A DNA stretch of 13,928 nucleotides from positions 5,054 through 18,981 of the forward strand of contig DCGL01000066.1 of the NCBI GenBank assembly GCA_002314565.1, in the 5' to 3' direction. The stretch comes from Clostridiales bacterium UBA1779 (lineage in GTDB: Bacteria > Bacillota > Clostridia > Oscillospirales > CAG-272). The notes under the pieces were generated by a model, which had not been told where the DNA came from, searched no databases, and saw only the letters and a program-made list of their open reading frames with translations. Position numbers and translations under genes: made by a program. Positions within the stretch are counted from its first letter, which is position 1. Every line of letters starts with the position of its first letter. This document shows, piece after piece, positions 1-7,641 of this stretch.

Positions 1-26
1 ACTTACGTCCCCCGGCTACATTTTTA

Positions 27-55
27 TTGAAAAAAACAATTACAGATGGTATAAT
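27..55 (+). promoter_or_regulatory. Sigma-A promoter of the CvpA-like gene
   Basis: TTGAAA at 27-32 (5 of 6 to the -35 consensus), a 17-bp spacer, then TATAAT at 50-55 preceded by TGG at 47-49, which makes an extended -10. Transcription would begin near 61-62, leaving a leader of only about 16 bases that is mostly the ribosome binding site (cggaggt, 63-69). The match shows that the in-frame TTG at 27 is the -35 box rather than a start codon. Confidence 0.8.
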
Positions 56-77
56 TATCCGAACGGAGGTTCTGATT

Positions 78-1988
78 ATGGTTCTTGCTTTTGATATCGT
101 AATTTATATTATTCTTTTTATTGCGGCTGCCATCGGCGCGCTGATAGGAATGGGCCGCAGACTGCGCCGTGCTTCAGTCAGCGCTTGCTCGACTGTCATT
201 TCGTTTTTCCTGGCTCTCGGGGGAACGGCGCTTACTGCCGGAAGGCTGACTTCGACAGTTCTTGCGTCACTTGCAGACAGCTTCGGCTCTTCAGATGCAG
301 TCCGGGAAATACTTTCCGATGCCGGTGCCATTAATGCCGTAACCGGTATTCTGGTCGGAGGCCTTGCCGGCCCCATACTGTTTATGGTTTATTTCCTTGT
401 CCTGAAGCTTCTGCTTCTGATTCCCTGTATTATCATCAAGGCAATTGTGAAGCATAATGAGGAAGTTGAATACCGAACCAACCCCGCAAATAAGGGCTGG
501 GGAGCTCTTATCGGCGCTGCATCGGCATTCTTTATAGTATTTTCAATGCTGGTGCCCGTGATTGCTTACGTCGGCTTTGCCTTTGACCTTGCAAAGGCAA
601 TCAATCCTGAGATTATGGAAATAATCTCGGGTGCCGTTGACGGTGGCGATAGTTTTGAAATGATATCCGGAAGCGGGGTTGAAAGTGCCGATTCTTCCGT
701 GTATAACATTGGAGTAAAGCCAATGGTCAGATACTGGAGCTCCGTAAATTTCAGAGGTGAAAAAGAAAATATTTATACCTTCTCCTCTTCGTTTATTCCG
801 ACGACTGAAATACTTGCTGATATCTCACTGAATTCAAGCGACGAAGAAAGCGCTAACACAGACACAGAAAAAGGAATCGAAGCGGCGTTCGATTTTCTTG
901 ACTCCTTAATACAAAACCGGTTCCTGTCAGGGGCCGCAGGTGAAACCATGGCTGTTCTCAATCAGGCAAGACTCGACGGATATGAAACGGAAGTCTTCGG
1001 CTTTGATGAAACCCTTGAAGAATATCCATGGTTTGCCGACCTTCTGAACCTTTTTGACGGTATCATTGAAAAAGGAAACGAACTTTACGATAAAGGCGAG
1101 GATGCTGTCGATAAGGAGTTCGAAAAATACGCCGCGGTGCTTGACAGTCTCGAAGCCTTTGCACTTTCAATATACGACGGAGAAGAAAATGAAGGCGTGG
1201 ATATAGAGCAGGCCGACATCGACTCATTCTGCGAGGCTCTTGAAACTCTGAACCGGACTTACGTATTTGAAGGGGCGGGAAGCAAACTTATCCGTATAAT
1301 CTTCAGTCTGGACGAAGTACGCGAAACTCTGCCTGATGCAGATGCGCTTGCAGATTCTCTCTGTGAAGCACTTGAAAAGAATGACGGCAGTCTTGCGAAA
1401 ATCTTTGAAAGCGCAATCAAGACGTCGATGATTCTTGACGAACTGAATTCCGAAAATTCCGATACATCCCTGATTGCCGAAAAGATTGTCTGGCTGACTG
1501 AAAACATGAACGATTCAACAGCCGAAGCTATCAAAAAAACGGTTACTTCTTCGTCAATTTCCGGCTACGTTCCCGAAACTGCCGCCGGCGCTGTCAGTGA
1601 AGCCGTCGGAAATCTATGTGACAAGCTTGCTTCGGAAACAAATATGTCTGATGAAAGCGCAGTCAAGGAAAGTAACGCTCTGATTATGTTCTACAATATC
1701 GGACAGAACATTACAGGGGATGAAGTTAATAACGGCATTTTCGACAATAAACTTCCTGCGGCTGATGAACTTGTAAACACGATTTCAAAATCCTCGCTCG
1801 TACGTGATGTAGTAAAGGAGCTCGTCATAAATCCCGACGGCTCGGTTAATGAAAAGCCTTTCGGAACCAAGGTCAATCTCAGTGACGGCGATAAGGAAAA
1901 GCTCAGAACGGCTCTTGAGAAATACAGGGCTGACGCTGCACACGACGAAGACCTTGCGAAAGCACTTGAAAAGATATTCGGAGTCTGA
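78..1988 (+). CDS. CvpA-like membrane protein with large acidic C-terminal domain
   Basis: This 636-aa protein has four hydrophobic segments in its first ~170 residues (about 3-25, 35-55, 88-124 and 141-170). The first is followed by basic GMGRRLRR, as in the CvpA (colicin V production protein) membrane family. CvpA proteins are usually about 160-230 aa, so the ~460-residue C-terminal part (about 175-636) is an extension. It is rich in Glu, Asp, Ser and Ala, almost free of Cys, looks mainly helical, and I do not recognise it. The ATG at 78 is chosen because GGAGG at 65-69 sits at good spacing; the TTG at 27 lies in the -35 box. The gene stands alone, convergent with lacZ. Seen: topology pattern and charge. 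Inferred: family assignment by resemblance only; the side of the membrane on which the C-terminal domain lies is undetermined. Function is unknown; CvpA members are linked to envelope and secretion phenotypes in other bacteria. Confidence 0.65.
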   Translation: MVLAFDIVIYIILFIAAAIGALIGMGRRLRRASVSACSTVISFFLALGGTALTAGRLTSTVLASLADSFGSSDAVREILSDAGAINAVTGILVGGLAGPILFMVYFLVLKLLLLIPCIIIKAIVKHNEEVEYRTNPANKGWGALIGAASAFFIVFSMLVPVIAYVGFAFDLAKAINPEIMEIISGAVDGGDSFEMISGSGVESADSSVYNIGVKPMVRYWSSVNFRGEKENIYTFSSSFIPTTEILADISLNSSDEESANTDTEKGIEAAFDFLDSLIQNRFLSGAAGETMAVLNQARLDGYETEVFGFDETLEEYPWFADLLNLFDGIIEKGNELYDKGEDAVDKEFEKYAAVLDSLEAFALSIYDGEENEGVDIEQADIDSFCEALETLNRTYVFEGAGSKLIRIIFSLDEVRETLPDADALADSLCEALEKNDGSLAKIFESAIKTSMILDELNSENSDTSLIAEKIVWLTENMNDSTAEAIKKTVTSSSISGYVPETAAGAVSEAVGNLCDKLASETNMSDESAVKESNALIMFYNIGQNITGDEVNNGIFDNKLPAADELVNTISKSSLVRDVVKELVINPDGSVNEKPFGTKVNLSDGDKEKLRTALEKYRADAAHDEDLAKALEKIFGV

Positions 1989-2009
1989 TAAACAATATAC
2001 ATTAAAAAG

Positions 2010-2035
2010 CGGCGATGCGCAAAGGCGCATCGCCG
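2010..2035 (-). terminator. Shared convergent hairpin terminator (lacZ / CvpA-like gene)
   Basis: A perfect 11-bp stem (CGGCGATGCGC at 2010-2020 with its complement at 2025-2035) surrounds an AAAG loop. Read on the minus strand it is followed by CTTTTT, a good intrinsic terminator eight bases past the lacZ stop. Read on the plus strand it is followed by TAATTATATT, a weaker U-tract, so it probably also ends the convergent gene whose stop is at 1988. Confidence 0.85.
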
Positions 2036-2043
2036 TAATTATA

Positions 2044-5000
2044 TTAAATCTTTGCAGCCTCTTTGAAAGCATCAATGTTGTTGATGTCGCAGGGGATGAG
2101 TCTCGTTGTGAATTCGAATTCCTTTTCATTGAATCTGAATTCTTCTGCAAGGGCGGGACCGCAGGAGTTTGAACCGATACCCGTCTGTCTGTAGTCAATG
2201 TTGACACAGGTTTCCTTCATCGGTACGAGCTCGTAATCGTGCCCGGTCTCTGTCAGGTATTCGGGAGTGAAGTGAGAGCAGTTGAATGAAATAGTCTTTC
2301 CGGCACCGGTGAAGAGCAGACCGTGACCTGTGAGATTTGCAACATCAGCAAAGACCGTATCGGTGTGAGCCATGTTTTCCTGAGGTCTTACGTAGTGCTC
2401 AAAGTGGTCCGAGACGAGTGTGCGGAACAGCCCCTGATAAGAAGCCCATCTCTTGTCGACGTAGCTTTCAACGGGACCGCGGCCGAAATAGCGCAGTTGT
2501 TCGTTGTCTTCGGGCATATTGAACTGAACTCCGAATCTGGGAAGAGGAGGCAGGTCTTCACGTGCCTTGACCTTCATATCAATCTTGGCGGAGCCGTCGG
2601 TGAAGAAGGTGTAGAGGGCGTCGATGAAGAGTACGGGAGGATGAGCCCTGCGACCCATTACGAGCTTTGCCTTGACGGAAACGTAAGTCTCGGTCTTTTC
2701 TTCGACTTCGCAGCCGCGGCAGTCTGTCTGAAGCTTGTTGAAGCCGAATTTCGCCCAGTCGTTCTTAACGTTTCTGTCGTTATCAACGGGAGCACGCCAT
2801 ACTGTGGGAACGATGGGGGTTGAAAGCATTTCGCGTCCGTTGTCAACGATTGATGTGATGAAGCCGGAGGCGCGATTTACTGTGTAGCTGCCCTTGAAAT
2901 GGCGGACAGTTATATTATTGGGTTCGTTGTCGAGATAGAGATTCTTTGAGCTGTTCTGGGCTTCGATAAGTGAGTAGGTTTCGGTTTCCGATTCAAGCTT
3001 TGCCTGTGCAAATCCCACTTCGTATCCGGCAGGAGCCCATTCGGTGGCTGTGTTCTGCTGAACCGAGAAGGTGATATAGCAGTTACCGCTGAGCTTCAGT
3101 CCCTTCGTATCGATTTCGTACTTTCTTGACTTGCAGGGGGCGATTGCAAGGGAAAGGATATTTCCCGAACGGAGAATCTTTCCGTTGCTTTCAATCTTCC
3201 AGAAGAGAGAAAGGTCGGAGAGGGAATTGAAGAATCTGCGGCTTGTCACTCGGAAGGAACTGCCGTCTTCCGCAACGTCTGAAATGGCGAAGGGAGCGAT
3301 AATCTGCTTGTACTCCTCAAAGCCCGTATGAGGCTTTCTGTCGGGGTAAACGAGGCCGTCTACGCAGAAGTTTCCGTCATTCGGGAAATCTCCGTAGTCG
3401 CCGCCGTAGATGAAGTGCGGGTCGGCGTATTTGTTGTCGCCTTCGGCAACGGAGTGGTCCGTGTATTCCCAGACGCAGCCGCCGAAGAAGGCGTCGTATT
3501 TTCTGATGAGATCCCAGTATGCCTTGAGGTCTCCGGGGCCGTTGCCCATGGCGTGGCAGTATTCGCAGAGGAAGAAGGGCTGAGTGAACTTCTTGTTCTT
3601 CATGATTTCAAGGCTGTTCTGCAGAGAGGGATACATACGGCTTGCGACGTCAACCCAGTTGCATTCGTAAACGTCCTTGAGAGAATCGGGAAGAACGGGA
3701 TTCGTGTTGTGGAATCTTCTCGTGATGTCTTCGCAGTGAACGAAGGCACCGGGAATTCTCGATCTGATATAATCGGCCATAAGCTTCTGGTTGTCACCTA
3801 TGCCGGATTCGTTTCCGAGAGACCAGAAAATGATGCTGGCGTGGTTCTTGTCGCGCTCAACCATTCTCTGAACTCTGTCAAGCAGGGATTCCGTCCATTC
3901 CGGTGACTGAGAGAAGAGGTCCCAGTTGCCGGCTCTTGAAATACCGTGGGCTTCGTAGTCGGTTTCGTCGCAGAGATAGATGCCGAGGCGGTCGCAAAGG
4001 CCGGGGAAGCGCGGGTCATTCGGATAATGGCTGGTTCTGATCATATTGACGTTGTGGCGCTTTAAGATGTAAAGGTCTTCAAGCATGTGGTCAAGCGGAG
4101 TTGCGGAACCGAGATAAGGATGGCTGTCGTGACGGTTTACACCGCGGCCCTTGACTTTCTTTCCGTTTACGAATATGGTTCTGTTCTTTATCTCAAATAC
4201 TCTGATGCCGTGGTGCAGGGCAATGACTTCACCGCCGCACTTTACGATGAGAGTGTAGAGATAAGGATTTTCGTCAGACCAGAGCTTCGGGGCTGCAACC
4301 TGAATTTCAAATTTTCCGACTGATTCGGTTGTGATACTGCCGGAGTTCACTTCCGTGCCGTCCGGGTCAAGCAGAGTGTAAGAAATTTCGGCATTACCCG
4401 TAACACGGGCGGAAGCGTTTACAACCGCCTGTGTGTATTTTTCGTTAACGGAGCTCGAGACGAAAATATCCGAGATGTGTACTGGGTCACGTGAGAGAAT
4501 ATATACTTCTCTGAAAATACCAGAGAAACGGAACTTGTCCTGGTCCTCAAGGTATGAACCGTCGCACCACTTGAAAACGAGAACCTTAATAGTATTCTTT
4601 CCGGTATGTGCCCACTGTGTGATATTGAATTCGGAGGTCATATGGCTGACCTGGCTGTATCCGACGAAAGCGTTGTTTACGTACAGATAGAAGCAGGAGT
4701 CCACACCCTCGAAGTTTAAGTAAAGATTTCTTTCCTTGACAAAATCCGAGGACAGAGTGAATTCTCTTACGTAGAGAGCTGAAGGTCCGTCGGGAGTAAA
4801 GGGAGGATCGGCAGGGAAGGGATAGTTTACGTTGGTGTAGTTCGGGGTATCGTGTCCCTTTACCGTCTGCCAGCTGCGCGGAACGGTCATAAGTTCCGAA
4901 CCTGCCGGATTGAAATCGGGCGACGTGAAATCCTCAATGTAATCGGATTTCGGATAATATCTGAAAAGCCAGTCTCCGTTAAGAGAGAAAAAGCGTGAAG

Positions 5001-5124
5001 ATAATGCACGGTTGTCGTCAAGTGCTTCGGCTTCGGTTGAACCGGGAACAAAGTATGCTCTCGGCTTCTCAGTACCCTTGTGAAGTACTTTCTGTGAAAG
5101 ATGGTAATCAAGTCTGAATGCCAT
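2044..5124 (-). CDS. lacZ: Beta-galactosidase, glycoside hydrolase family 2 (LacZ-type)
   Basis: This 1026-aa protein has nearly the length of E. coli LacZ (1023-1024). It hydrolyses terminal beta-galactosides such as lactose. No signal peptide is visible, so it should be cytoplasmic. The domain order matches long GH2 galactosidases: sugar-binding jelly roll (about 40-210), Ig-like domain (about 212-316), TIM barrel (about 318-600), a linker beta domain (about 615-705) and the large C-terminal beta-sandwich (about 730-1010). The acid/base Glu is E439 in LGNESG. The nucleophile is E521 in LCEYCHAMGN, followed by GGCVWEYTDHS, the substrate-lining Trp segment. NRHDSHP and TSHYPND also match the family. 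The start at 5124 has AAGGAG (complement of 5132-5137) seven bases upstream. It is a monocistronic gene with its own consensus promoter and terminator; no lactose permease, galactokinase or regulator gene lies beside it. Family identity is very secure; lactose as the natural substrate is inferred. Confidence 0.97.
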   Translation of the reverse strand: MAFRLDYHLSQKVLHKGTEKPRAYFVPGSTEAEALDDNRALSSRFFSLNGDWLFRYYPKSDYIEDFTSPDFNPAGSELMTVPRSWQTVKGHDTPNYTNVNYPFPADPPFTPDGPSALYVREFTLSSDFVKERNLYLNFEGVDSCFYLYVNNAFVGYSQVSHMTSEFNITQWAHTGKNTIKVLVFKWCDGSYLEDQDKFRFSGIFREVYILSRDPVHISDIFVSSSVNEKYTQAVVNASARVTGNAEISYTLLDPDGTEVNSGSITTESVGKFEIQVAAPKLWSDENPYLYTLIVKCGGEVIALHHGIRVFEIKNRTIFVNGKKVKGRGVNRHDSHPYLGSATPLDHMLEDLYILKRHNVNMIRTSHYPNDPRFPGLCDRLGIYLCDETDYEAHGISRAGNWDLFSQSPEWTESLLDRVQRMVERDKNHASIIFWSLGNESGIGDNQKLMADYIRSRIPGAFVHCEDITRRFHNTNPVLPDSLKDVYECNWVDVASRMYPSLQNSLEIMKNKKFTQPFFLCEYCHAMGNGPGDLKAYWDLIRKYDAFFGGCVWEYTDHSVAEGDNKYADPHFIYGGDYGDFPNDGNFCVDGLVYPDRKPHTGFEEYKQIIAPFAISDVAEDGSSFRVTSRRFFNSLSDLSLFWKIESNGKILRSGNILSLAIAPCKSRKYEIDTKGLKLSGNCYITFSVQQNTATEWAPAGYEVGFAQAKLESETETYSLIEAQNSSKNLYLDNEPNNITVRHFKGSYTVNRASGFITSIVDNGREMLSTPIVPTVWRAPVDNDRNVKNDWAKFGFNKLQTDCRGCEVEEKTETYVSVKAKLVMGRRAHPPVLFIDALYTFFTDGSAKIDMKVKAREDLPPLPRFGVQFNMPEDNEQLRYFGRGPVESYVDKRWASYQGLFRTLVSDHFEHYVRPQENMAHTDTVFADVANLTGHGLLFTGAGKTISFNCSHFTPEYLTETGHDYELVPMKETCVNIDYRQTGIGSNSCGPALAEEFRFNEKEFEFTTRLIPCDINNIDAFKEAAKI

Positions 5125-5160
5125 TTTTGAACTCCTTGTTTTTTATAGGATAACGTATAT

Positions 5161-5188
5161 ATTATACACTTTTATCCGCACTTGTCAA
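5161..5188 (-). promoter_or_regulatory. Consensus promoter of lacZ
   Basis: On the minus strand, TTGACA (complement of 5183-5188), a 16-bp spacer, then TATAAT (complement of 5161-5166). Both hexamers are perfect. Transcription should start near 5154, giving a leader of about 29 bases. An inverted repeat GGATAA/TTATCC (5148-5153 and 5172-5177) brackets the -10, and a second, GTATA-n3-TATAC (5155-5167), overlaps it. Either could be an operator, since a perfect promoter for a sugar enzyme usually needs repression. Confidence 0.85.
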
Positions 5189-5203
5189 GAAAAGAAAAAA
5201 CTC

Positions 5204-5232
5204 TTTACAAAATCCGCCGCGGGTGGTAAAAT
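5204..5232 (+). promoter_or_regulatory. Extended -10 promoter of tex
   Basis: TTTACA at 5204-5209, a 17-bp spacer, then TAAAAT at 5227-5232 preceded by TGG (5224-5226). The expected start is near 5239, about 28 bases before the ATG. It is back-to-back with the lacZ promoter: the two -35 boxes are 15 bp apart. Confidence 0.8.
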
Positions 5233-5266
5233 ATTGCGGATTAAACGAAAGGAATACCCCCGTAAG

Positions 5267-7426
5267 ATGACAATAGAACAGATTCTTGCCGAAGAATTCA
5301 AGTTAAAAGAAGAACAGGTTGTAAAGACCGTTGCACTGATTGACGACGGCAATACCATTGCGTTTATCGCTCGTTACAGAAAAGAAGTGACAGGCTCACT
5401 TGACGACACCGTACTTCGCGACCTTTTTGACAGACTCACCTATCTGCGCACCATTCAGAAGCGCAGAGAAGAGGTCAAGGCTCTCATCGAGGCCCAGGGA
5501 AAGCTGACAGACGAGATTTCCGCCGCCATCGATGCCGCCGTGACAATAACCGAAGTAGACGATATTTACCGTCCCTTCCGTCCTCACAGAAAGACCAGAG
5601 CTTCAATAGCCCGTGAAAAGGGCCTTGAACCTCTCGCCGAACTGCTTATGTCTCAGCTTCCCGAGTATGAGATACCTCTTGAAGAGATTGCCGCCGGATA
5701 TATCAGCGAAGAAAAGGGAGTTGCAAGCTCAGACGAAGCACTGGCCGGAGCCCGCGACATCATCGCTGAAAACATCTCCGACGACGCTTCCTGCCGCAAG
5801 TCCGTCCGTACTCTGACAAACGAATACGGAATACTCGAAGCCTGTGCCGCCAAGGATGAGGATTCGGTTTATTCCCAGTATTATGATTTTAAGGAAAAGC
5901 TCAAGAAGATTGCCCCTCACCGCGTGCTTGCCATCAACCGCGGCGAAAAAGAGGAATTCCTCAAGGTAACGCTCAATCCCGGAAGTGAAATCGTCAGAAC
6001 TTACCTTCAGAGAAAGTTTATAAAGGACGGAGAAAGCCCCGCAAAGGCCCAGATTGCGCTTGCAGTTGAAGACAGCTATGCAAGACTTATTGCTCCTTCC
6101 GTTGAAAGAGAAATCAGAAACGACCTCACCGACGTTGCCTCAGAGAGCGCAATCAGGGTTTTCGGTGATAACCTCAAGCACCTTCTCATGCAGCCTCCTC
6201 TCAAGGGAAAGACCGTTATGGGCTTCGACCCCGGTTACAGAACCGGCTGCAAGCTCGGAGTCGTCGACAAGACCGGAAAGGTTATCGACACTGCCGTCAT
6301 CTACCCCACGAAGCCACAGGAAAGAATCAAAGAGAGCGGTGACAAGGTTGCGGCTCTTATCAGAAAATACGGAATTGACGTCGTGGCAATCGGAAACGGA
6401 ACCGCATCAAAGGAAAGCGAAATCTTCATTGCCAATCTTCTCAAGGAAACCGGTCTGCCCTGCAAGTACATTATGGTTTCAGAGGCAGGAGCATCAGTTT
6501 ACTCTGCGTCAAAGCTCGGCGCCGAAGAATTTCCGGATTTCGACGTAACCCAGCGTTCCGCCGTTTCAATTGCCCGCCGTCTTCAGGACCCGCTTGCCGA
6601 GCTCGTAAAGATTGACCCGAAGTCAATCGGAGTCGGTCAGTACCAGCACGATATGAAGCCCGCCAGACTGGACCAGTCTCTGACCGGAGTCGTTGAGGAC
6701 TGCGTAAACTCGGTCGGAATAGACGTGAATACGGCCTCGTATTCACTGCTTTCGTATGTTTCGGGCATCAGCTCAGCCGTTGCAAAGAACATAGTAAAAT
6801 ACAGAGAAGAGAACGGCGAATTTGAATCCCGCGCAGAACTGCTCAAGGTTCCGAAGCTCGGTGCCAAGGCCTTTGAACAGTGCGCAGGCTTCCTTCGTGT
6901 TTCGGGCTCCGACGAAGTCCTTGACACGACCGGAGTTCATCCCGAATCCTATGCCGCAGCCCACACTCTGCTTCATAAGTTCGGATACGAAGAGGCTCAG
7001 ATCCGTTCAGGCGGCCTTAAGCTCCTTTCCAATAAAGTAAACACCGAGGGCAAGACGAAGCTCTGCGAAGAGCTCGGCATCGGCGAACCAACTCTCAACG
7101 ATATCGTTGAAGAGCTTGAAAAGCCCGGCCGTGACGTTCGTGACAGCTTTGACGCTCCCATTCTGCGCGACGACGTTTTGGATATCAATTCTCTCAAAGA
7201 GGGAATGGTATTTACCGGCACAGTCCGCAACGTAACCGATTTCGGCGCTTTCGTCGATATAGGAGTCCATCAGGACGGACTTGTGCATATTTCACGAATC
7301 TGCGATAAGTTCATAAAGCATCCGTCTGAAGCCCTGTCTGTCGGAGACGTAATACGCGTAAAGGTACTGAGCGTTGACCTTCAGAAGAAGAGAATCGCGC
7401 TTACTATGCGCTTTACCGAGGATTAA
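5267..7426 (+). CDS. tex: Tex-family S1 RNA-binding transcription accessory protein
   Basis: This 719-aa protein is collinear with bacterial Tex (YhgF/YdcI), a cytoplasmic nucleic-acid-binding factor linked to transcription and RNA handling. The N-terminal helical Tex domain (about 1-190) carries FIARYRKEVTGSLDD. The YqgF-like RNase H fold starts near 316 (VMGFDPGYRTG, Asp321). Helix-hairpin-helix motifs follow at about 487-546 (SYVSGISSAVAKNIV and the LLKVPKLGAKAFEQCAGF segment). The S1 domain occupies about 643-716 (GTVRNVTDFGAFVDIGVHQDGLVHIS). The ATG at 5267 matches the usual MTIEQILAEEF-type N-terminus. Its best Shine-Dalgarno (aaagga, 5248-5253) is 13 bases away, longer than usual; the upstream in-frame TTG at 5234 abuts the -10 box and is unlikely. 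It has its own promoter, divergent from lacZ. No clear terminator follows. Confidence 0.96.
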   Translation: MTIEQILAEEFKLKEEQVVKTVALIDDGNTIAFIARYRKEVTGSLDDTVLRDLFDRLTYLRTIQKRREEVKALIEAQGKLTDEISAAIDAAVTITEVDDIYRPFRPHRKTRASIAREKGLEPLAELLMSQLPEYEIPLEEIAAGYISEEKGVASSDEALAGARDIIAENISDDASCRKSVRTLTNEYGILEACAAKDEDSVYSQYYDFKEKLKKIAPHRVLAINRGEKEEFLKVTLNPGSEIVRTYLQRKFIKDGESPAKAQIALAVEDSYARLIAPSVEREIRNDLTDVASESAIRVFGDNLKHLLMQPPLKGKTVMGFDPGYRTGCKLGVVDKTGKVIDTAVIYPTKPQERIKESGDKVAALIRKYGIDVVAIGNGTASKESEIFIANLLKETGLPCKYIMVSEAGASVYSASKLGAEEFPDFDVTQRSAVSIARRLQDPLAELVKIDPKSIGVGQYQHDMKPARLDQSLTGVVEDCVNSVGIDVNTASYSLLSYVSGISSAVAKNIVKYREENGEFESRAELLKVPKLGAKAFEQCAGFLRVSGSDEVLDTTGVHPESYAAAHTLLHKFGYEEAQIRSGGLKLLSNKVNTEGKTKLCEELGIGEPTLNDIVEELEKPGRDVRDSFDAPILRDDVLDINSLKEGMVFTGTVRNVTDFGAFVDIGVHQDGLVHISRICDKFIKHPSEALSVGDVIRVKVLSVDLQKKRIALTMRFTED

Positions 7427-7452
7427 GAGTAAATACAATTTACATTTATTGC

Positions 7453-7479
7453 TGTTTCAGAAAAATAATTTTCGAAACA
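7453..7479. repeat. 27-bp imperfect palindrome downstream of tex
   Basis: TGTTTC (7453-7458), an unpaired A, GAAAA (7460-7464), a four-base centre ATAA, TTTTC (7469-7473) and GAAACA (7474-7479): eleven complementary pairs with one bulge. It is AT-rich and not followed by a U-tract on either strand, so it makes a poor intrinsic terminator. A protein-binding site or a weak 3'-end hairpin for the tex mRNA are both possible. Confidence 0.6.
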
Positions 7480-7489
7480 AAATTAAACT

Positions 7490-7516
7490 TGCACAAAAAT
7501 TGTGCACAATGCACAA
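7490..7516. promoter_or_regulatory. Three alternating TGCACAA half-sites, candidate operator
   Basis: TGCACAA (7490-7496), AAA, TTGTGCA (7500-7506), CAA, TGCACAA (7510-7516). These are three exact copies of one heptamer in alternating orientation, with starts exactly 10 bp apart, so all face one side of the helix. The middle contains the perfect palindrome TTGTGCACAA (7500-7509). A looser copy, TTGCGCATAA (7555-7564), lies just before the -10 element of the ABC-ATPase gene. The arrangement is typical of cooperative regulator binding; the regulator is not identifiable here. Confidence 0.6.
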
Positions 7517-7566
7517 AAAAGATTTTCAAATAAATAAAAATAAAACTTTCATTTTTGCGCATAATT

Positions 7567-7575
7567 TGGTAAAAT
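7567..7575 (+). promoter_or_regulatory. Probable extended -10 element of the MsmK/UgpC-like gene
   Basis: TGG followed by TAAAAT (7570-7575) is identical to the tex extended -10. The -35 region at the 17-bp position (TTTCAT, 7547-7552) is poor, which fits an activator-dependent or extended -10 promoter. The start would fall near 7582, leaving a leader of about 60 bases. That leader includes a small hairpin (CTG..ACCC / GGGTCAG, 7594-7616). Confidence 0.5.
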
Positions 7576-7641
7576 ATACAACGTTAAATAAGACTGGAAC
7601 CCTGTTTACGGGTCAGCTCTGAAATTTGGAGGAAATATTCA

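Noticed and set aside
27..77. TTG start at 27 for the CvpA-like gene
   Set aside because: The TTG is the first triplet of the -35 box, and the extended -10 lies within the supposed coding segment. The ATG at 78 has a strong GGAGG.
2323..3906. Plus-strand open frames of 166 and 192 codons inside lacZ
   Set aside because: They overlap conserved GH2 coding sequence, including the region of the catalytic Glu codons, and have no ribosome site or family resemblance. They are shadows of the lacZ reading frame.
5234..5266. TTG start at 5234 for tex
   Set aside because: It begins two bases after the -10 hexamer, upstream of the likely transcription start. The ATG at 5267 gives the usual Tex N-terminus and the length typical of the family.
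7427..7641. Small RNA gene or attenuator in the tex-ABC ATPase spacer
   Set aside because: The only GC-containing hairpin (7594-7616) is weak and lacks a U-tract. The rest is A/T-rich with palindromes better read as protein sites.
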